NCBI GenBank assembly: GCA_012932295.1
Contig: JAAONU010000020.1
Span: forward strand, 702,378 to 766,377
Origin: Cyclina sinensis
Taxonomy: Eukaryota > Mollusca > Bivalvia > Venerida > Veneridae
Reading direction: 5' to 3'
Length of the DNA: 64,000 nt
The notes beneath the pieces are model-generated. The model did not search any database. It saw only the letters and a list, made by a program, of their open reading frames with translations, and was not told where the DNA came from. This document shows, in pieces, positions 57,432 through 64,000 of the stretch (position 1 is the stretch's first letter; every line of letters begins with the position of its first letter). Made by a program: the position numbers and the translations under genes.

Positions 57432-60400
57432 GTATACGCGTTATCTTTATTCTTATTATTGTGAAAAATCAAAGTTTCCAGACAACATGTACTTCATCCT
57501 GTTTATGCATACTATATATCTAGGTGAATGTATCAATGAATGTCAATAGTAAATCTGTTTAATGTATGCACGTTTTTTCTGATATGTTTCTTCATACATT
57601 GCCAGTTTTAGGTCAATGAAATAACAACGTCGTTTTAATATTATTTTGTCATCTTTACTGACTTGGTTTCCGCTCTAACGTATATACAAAATGCTCCTGC
57701 AACAGGTCTGTTCTTACTGTTGTTACTTTAACAAAATTAAGTGTATTCTATTATATCGTATCGTATCGTATTGATAATAACGGAAGAAAAATCACAGGCC
57801 GTATTACTTTGAACTAAATTCAGTAGCACGTGGATTTTGATTATGCATTTTTGGGGGTAAAATATACTGCCATGAAATTAAGCTGCATATACCTTTCATT
57901 TCAAATATATATCGACTACATGCGTCCGACATTTTTTGTTTTCTTTTTTTTTTGGTTTACTGAATTGTACGTAATGTTATAATAGCATTAACCTCTTTAA
58001 GTTTATACGAGTAGACAACTATTGTAGCAAACTTGAAAAACGTACTTAAATGCCAAAACCTCAACGTGCACTCAATTTTCAGAAATAAAACTCAGTAGAT
58101 GACTTCTGTGTTGCTGTATTTAATGTTTGTAATTGTAATTAAAATTATGAAATTGCTTAAATTAGGAATTTTACGTGACCTAAGTTATGCCCTTATAAAG
58201 TTTGGACTGTATGGAAATACATCCGTTTTCAATATGACGCGTGTGTCTAGACTTATAACATCAGTTCGGTGTTATAGTTTTACTCTCATAACTTATGAAC
58301 CAGTGACAAATTTTATTTCTAGAAGAAAATTCTTTACACCATACGACCCAAACAGATATATGTTAAACAAATGAACTTATTTATGAGACAGATAGTTTAT
58401 ATTTGGCTTAAGACAGGCTAGAAACAACATCTATCTACGATTGTATGAACTACAGAAATACTTAAACTGTCCAAGCAATTCGAATAGTTCTAAGTATCTA
58501 TAACTAGAACTTTAGTAATGCAGCTTAGGTTATATTAACATCTTAGTCTTTTTAAAGAACGATAACTCGTAAATAAAAGGTTCAGTAACACGTGTATTAT
58601 TCATTTTTACCTGTCTGACATTTTTGTAACACTAAAACGCAAATAATGAACATTTTTAAATGCTATGAATATAAATAAAATTCTTAAAACAAATCAGTTC
58701 ATTCTATATAGCTATAGTGTGCGGTTTCTTTGGTTAATGTTTAAGCTACTCATAGTTGATCATATCAAATTTCGAACGTAGGCAATGACGTAATATATTA
58801 AAGTTAACTTTTTTTCAGCAGTAGTCCTATTATTTGTGTTTTCTTTTACAAACACAAACACAGTTATACCATTTTTCGTTTGCTATTTATTTTCAATATT
58901 GTGATTTGTCCGTTACCTTAAGATTGCGTTTTTAGAGTGAAGTTACATTATGAGTGCCGAAAAGAAACTGAACATATAATACCGTAGTGTTAGTTTCAGC
59001 ACAAGAATCAAATAGAACAACGATAAGAAGCATACAATTATCTAACTGGAAATAGAACTCTACTAAAACGTAATATTTCCTTGTCGTTGTTTTAAGAAAG
59101 TTCTCAAAATATTTTTAAACGTTTTCCTTATATCTGATCACATTTTGTTTTTAATTTTGTTTCCGATTAAACTGGGACGATTTGTAGCATTTTTATAATC
59201 GTTAATGCTTGTTGTTGAATCTTATAAGTGTATTAGAATATGTTAATGTTTCTTTGCAGAGCTTCTCCTATTTCTCATATAGATGATAGTTTTATTTATA
59301 CTTCTTGTAGTCTAGACAATACACAAGTTAGAACCACATTGAAGATATGATAAACAAATGTTATAATTCGGAAGTTTGTGCCCTACGAAATGAAGATATG
59401 AAAACGGATGTTCTACGTTAGATATGGCTAAAGAAATATGGCAATGATAATATTTTTAAATGAAAATGACATTTTATGTATTTTCACGCTGCCGCTGAGT
59501 ATTATGTATATGTTGACGTTTTGCAATAAATCGCTGAATACAAATCCACCCTCTCTTCTTAATGTATAATGCAATAAATAATTGAGAAGGGGAACTTTTA
59601 CTTAGTTTGCGAAATCAAGATTGGTTTCAGATTTCTTTTAAAGGATCGTTAGTTTCAGTGTATACATAAAGAAATAAAAGAATAATTACATATTTAACTC
59701 GTGATCCGACTGTAACTGTACCAGCTGACATCGTCCCTGAAATGTATGAGGATCGTTTAATAATTTTGCTTATGTTAACGTCTGATGTTTAAGCTTTTAT
59801 ATGCTACTTGTTATTAGATTTAAAGAGCAGGCAGGAAGAGGAAGGATAGACGAAAGAAAGTATGTAGAGACTTGCGGAAGAAATGAAGAAAGAACGAACG
59901 AACGGTCCCTTCAATCAAAATAAAAACAGACGCCATAAAAATTATAACTGTCTGGCAATGAAGTACGAATGCTGAAGTTATTGTTAAATCAATTTTAAAT
60001 AGAAGTTATTAAACTATTGGGTCGTATTCTAAATAACATATCATGTACATAACAGAAAAATAAAAATAACACTCATTGTTGGCAAAAATGCTAGCCAGTT
60101 CGCGTCGTTTATACTTTCAGATTATTTTCCTGTTTTAAAATTGTTTTATTTACTTTCTGGAACAACACAAACATACAAAATTATCAGAATAACATGCGGT
60201 TGTTTCATGTAGAAATAGAAATGAACTTCAAGGGATAAAACTGATAATAAACTGAAAAAAAAAAGATTTTACATGTTTAAAAAAAATCAATACAGACTGA
60301 AATTGTAGTCATCGCATACTAATGTTTGAGTATAGATTAATCTGAGCTTACCTTGCAGACTCAAAGAAGAATAATACCGTAGTAGAATAGATGAAATATA

Positions 60401-60490
60401 ATCGCAGTGTAGTCTAATCAGATAAGCTTGGAGTTAGAGTTTACACTGCTATATATAGTATTTTAGTTTATTATCATTAGTTGAATTTTT
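57431..60490. other. No gene recognised
   Basis: AT-rich. The 91-codon plus frame at 58099-58374 has no recognised motif. A TCGTATCGTATCGTAT stretch lies near 57755. Confidence 0.5.
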
Positions 60491-61360
60491 ATGCCCCCAC
60501 AAAGTGGGGTGCATATAGCGTTGCACTTGTCCGTCCGTCCGTCCGTACGTCCGTCCGTACGTCCCGAAATATTGTGAACGCAACTCCTCTTAAACCGGAT
60601 GGCAGATTTTGCTTAAACTTCCAGGGATGAACAACCTTAATGTGTAGATGGTAGTAAAGGAAGGAATTTTTGCTGCGACCAAATTTAACAGAATTATGGC
60701 CCTTTGTTGATCTTTTCACTAGAAATTTTGTGAACGCAACTCCTCTTAAACCGGATGGCAGATTTTGATTAAACTTCCAGGGATGAACAGCTTTAATGTG
60801 TAGATGGTAATAAAGGAAGGAATTTTTGCTGCGACCAAATTTAACAGAATTATGGCCCTTTGTTAGTTTTTTCACTATATACCATATAGAAATTTTGTGA
60901 ACGTAACTCCTCTTAAACCAGATGGCAGATTTTGATTAAACTTCCAGGGATGAACAACCTAAATGTGTAGATGAAAGTAAAGGAAGGATTTTTTGCTGCG
61001 ACCAAATTTAACAGAATTATGGCCCTTTGTTAATTTTTTCACTATATACCATATTGAGATTTTGTGGACGCAACTCCTCTTAAACCGGATGGCAGATTGT
61101 GCTTAAACTTCCAGGGATGAACAGCTTTAATGTGTAGATGGTAGTAAAGGAAGGAATTTTCGCTGTGACCATATTTAACAGAATTATGGCCCTTTGTTGA
61201 TTTTTTCACTATATACCATATAAATAATTGAACATTTAAATTTTACATTTGTAATTTAATTTAACATGTACATAAGGTTACCTGTAGATCATTTTAGGTA
61301 TATGTACAGAAAAAAGCTTATGCATAGTGGGGCATCCGTGTCTTATGGACACAGTTCTAG
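60491..61360 (+). mobile_element. Helentron/pearl-like element with four core repeats
   Basis: Starts with a hairpin (ATGCCCCCAC / GTGGGGTGCAT, 60491-60514), then a GTCCGTCCGTACGTCC tract. Four core units of about 155-170 bp follow (starts near 60568, 60722, 60892, 61063), each with GCAACTCCTCTTAAACCGGA, CTTCCAGGGATGAACA and TTATGGCCCTTTGTT. The right end reads TAGTGGGGCATCC, then a short hairpin (GTGTC/GACAC, 61338-61352), four bases, CTAG (61357-61360) and T, which fits the hairpin-plus-CTRR right end of Helitrons inserted before T. The long minus-strand frame here translates the repeat. Confidence 0.75.
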
Positions 61361-62348
61361 TTAAATTTAAAATTGATAACGTTTATTGTATTGTTTACTT
61401 AGTTAACATCTTAAATAAAGTACCAATGTATATATTTTAGCGTAACTGAACTTCAGTTTGATTACTTTGATCTACTTTATATTTCAAATAGATGAACTAT
61501 TCAACAAGTGTGCTTAGAGTTAAAAGTGGAGTCAGAGTCATCAGAAATTGAAATAAGTGAGAACGAAAGGGTACTGTTGGAGTATTACACTATCTAGGAA
61601 TAAAACCCTCTCTGAGTCACAGGAAGCTGTTAAACGTTTATTAGTTTGTGGCAATTTTAGAACATGGCTTTAATTCAGACGGCCGACAAGCGGTCCAGAA
61701 ATAACGCAAAAGCCTAGTTTTAAAGAGATCGAGAGTTTGACCACCAACCCAATAAATCAATTCTTCAGGCTCCTCGGTGATATTGGAAACAAGTACCGAC
61801 GACAAATAAACTCAGAGAGACAAATAAACAGTCAATGGATAATGACTTGTTTATTACTTGCACTGATACTGATGCATAATGGTATGAAACGACAGTATTT
61901 AATACGGGATCACATTAAATAACTCTCATTTCAAAACATTATTCATCGCAATCCACAACAGAAATTCAAAGAAATAAATCTAACGACTATCTAATAATCT
62001 GTTTCAATAAAATTAAAATGATAATGATACATCAAGATAGCAATGACTTTGTTCATAAAATAATTCAAAATTCAAATATGCTATTTGTCTGTTCTTACCA
62101 TGTTGTATTCTAGACCTAGTGCTAAACATATTCAATTAAATAAAATCCCTCTCATTGTTCCCTACATTCTATATCGACAGTTTCAACAGTTTTAATAAGG
62201 TATAATGCCAATACAGTGATTACTTCCATGCATTTCACAGAAACAAAAATAAAGAAAATTGACATGATCAGTTAATTATTTTTAAACATATTTTTGTTAC
62301 ATTTATTTTGTACATGAAATTAAAGGCAAGAAATCAGATATATTGTAC
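61361..62348 (-). other. Probable start of intron 1 of the B-box gene
   Basis: AT-rich sequence downstream (minus strand) of the donor at 62348-62345. No further exon of the B-box gene was recognised. Confidence 0.4.
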
Positions 62349-63282
62349 CTGTATTTTTCTTGTCAGTAACATCCTTTTTCTTTTCCTCTGTCTTCTGGGT
62401 GTCCTTGGGAGTAAGAGCTACAGCTGTAGTGATCAGCCGTCCAAGGCACTTCTTTGAACTCACAATATCTCTCAACTGCTCGTCTGGAACAAATTTGAAC
62501 TCTTTTAAACATTTTGACTGAATGTTAGCAATCTCCGTCTCAATCTCAGAAACTGTAGGCTTATTTTCGACAGTGTTTATAAACAACTCGTTGTTCTGGA
62601 AACTCTTGACGTTTAACGCTTGATTTATTTTCTCGATTTTGGTCGAAAGTAGTTCACAATCTTTCTCCAATTTAGCCAGCAGCTTTTTATTGTCTGACAT
62701 AACGGCTTTGGCTTCAGATACCACATCCGCTTCTACTTTGTCTAAGTACTGATTAATATCTGTTCTGTACTGTCTTATATCTCCTAGAGCCTTTTCCAGT
62801 AGCATCGTATTATTGCGTTCATTCTCTAGAATGTTTTCACTGTTCCTGTTGTTTACAAAAGCAATCTGTTCAATTTTACTCATCAGTGCCTTGAATTCGT
62901 AATTTTGATGAAAATTCTTTGCTAGTTTATCAATGAACTCTGCTTTGCAAACATTATGATTTTGAACCACACAATCTCCACATCCAACGACATCGTGTTT
63001 CCGACAATAGAACTTGATTATTTCCGCACCATGCTGTTTACATTTCACAGCCCTCTCGCTACTACGCCCAAGCATAGATGATCTCGGTGACTGGTCTACG
63101 TCCACCATTACATGATTCGTAGCTACTTTCGCCCTTAGATGTAGTCTAAAGCACGCGTTACACATAAATTGCTCACAATCTTTACAAAATCCGTCCGCTT
63201 GTTTGTCAGTTTGACAAAGCTCACAGACTTTATCAGAAGTTTTGTCACCATAGTCTTTAATTTTACCAGACACCTCCATCAC
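62349..63282 (-). CDS. Double B-box, coiled-coil TRIM-like protein, first exon
   Basis: The frame starts at ATG 63282 and gives about 311 codons up to a donor (ACAG/GTACAA, exon end 62349, phase 1). Reading on would stop 7 codons into the intron. Residues 20-57 form a B-box1-like zinc site (C20, C23, C33, C36, C41, C44, H48, H57). Residues 81-112 form B-box2 (C81, H84, C93, H96, C101, C104, H109), with C112 where the last ligand is usually His. Residues about 125-260 are a Leu/Glu/Lys-rich coiled coil, and a Lys-rich linker ends the exon. There is no RING before the B-boxes, so ubiquitin-ligase activity is not implied. RING-less B-box coiled-coil proteins are greatly expanded in bivalves and often end in NHL or similar repeats, absent here; downstream exons lie at lower coordinates or outside the window. 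Likely a cytosolic scaffold or immune-type regulator; that is inference from the family. Confidence 0.88.
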
Positions 63283-64000
63283 TAAACGGTCTGAACGATT
63301 TTAACTAAAGCTTTTAACGATTTGCGTTTAAAAGTTCCTGTTTTATATTTATATGTACACACGTTTTACTACTTTATTATTTACATAGCGACCAGTATTG
63401 ATCGTCTTAAACCTGGAGTGTTTATACGCTAGATAAAATCACGCATGTTGAAAATGATATGCCTTTGCAAAATGACATATGTTAAACTTTTGTTACGAAT
63501 AGACTGTATACCACATTAACTGCTAATCAGTAGTACAATCTAAAGGATCACTACATTCAATAGTACACAGTTAATCGTAGTTTCTTTGCGAACAAAACAT
63601 TATAATATTTAAAGTTACGGTCGATATTTAAAGCGAATGACTCGCAGATGGGTCGACAATAAAAATAACGTTTATACAAATAGGAATTTTTTCTAGTTGT
63701 AATTGTGAAGAACATATCTAAACTAAGTTACTGTCTCATTTTTTGTTACACCAACACAGCATTGCATGAATTTTAACACACTTTAATCGGTAAAAATATA
63801 CGCCGTTAGTCACGGAGTAGATACTTTATTTATATTACTGATTTTGACGTTCATTAATAGCATAATAAGCATGTCTTCATTCACACAATTCATACAATTA
63901 ATAATTTGAATGTTTATTTTGTATATGTTGTATACAATGTAGTTAGTTATTGACATGAGCATGTATGAATAGGTCAATTCAATTAACCTGCTTTGAAGCG
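63283..64000 (-). other. Upstream region of the B-box gene
   Basis: AT-rich, with no clear TATA element or upstream exon. The 5' untranslated region and promoter of the B-box gene would be expected here, but no element can be pointed to. Confidence 0.35.

Noticed and set aside
58099..58374. 91-codon frame with an N-terminal hydrophobic stretch
   Set aside because: No recognised family and ordinary background composition; could not be supported as a gene.
60489..60875. 128-codon minus frame with an internal repeat
   Set aside because: Translation of the Helentron-like core repeat.

Overview
The window looks like AT-rich nuclear DNA from a marine bivalve mollusc. It has eukaryotic splice signals and spliced coding fragments, many tandem arrays, and interspersed repeats whose layout (terminal hairpin, GTCC/GGTC microsatellite tract, tandem core) matches the pearl/Helentron class described in bivalves. 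Nothing bacterial (operons, Shine-Dalgarno sites, CRISPR, rRNA) is present. Species and family identity are inference; no database search was possible.

Coding content is sparse. The only long clean reading frame is a minus-strand first exon (62349-63282) of a RING-less double B-box, coiled-coil (TRIM-like) protein, ending at a splice donor. Two minus-strand copies of a short exon encoding the C-terminal half of a MIB/HERC2 domain lie at 1-24 (cut by the window edge) and 25825-25929. Each sits in the same duplicated context, so the first half of the window looks like two diverged copies of one segment. A broken two-exon SGNH-hydrolase-like gene (13554-14255, minus) lies head to head with an unrecognised plus-strand multi-exon gene candidate (14281-16181). 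The last three exons of that candidate agree in splice phase.

Mobile-element remains are abundant: two Tc1/mariner transposase relics (8040 and 28640), an RNase H end of a non-LTR retrotransposon (11099-12327), a possible Ty3-like reverse transcriptase scrap (3299-3493), a hAT-type MITE with an 8-bp target duplication and an unoccupied paralogous site, a piggyBac-type MITE flanked by TTAA, a 428-bp inverted-repeat element, a tRNA-derived SINE with a 14-bp target duplication, further tRNA-like remnants, and two Helentron/pearl-like elements (46328 and 60491).

Tandem arrays fill much of the rest: a 38-bp satellite (5.3-6.3 kb), a 55-bp satellite with an inverted repeat in each unit (12.3-13.3 kb), a 31-bp array (21.5 kb), a 27-bp in-frame array inside a Tc1 transposase (28.7-29.2 kb), an 18-bp array (33.5-35.7 kb), a GAAA array carrying a regularly spaced AP-1-like motif (38.1-38.9 kb), and a 4.5-kb TACTGC-rich array (52.8-57.3 kb) interrupted by an island with two CRE palindromes and a long hairpin. 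The most notable observations are the transposase whose linker has become a 19-copy minisatellite, the spliced unknown gene at 14.3-16.2 kb, and the consistent +1 direction of five frameshifts in coding remnants, which raises the question of assembly error versus decay.
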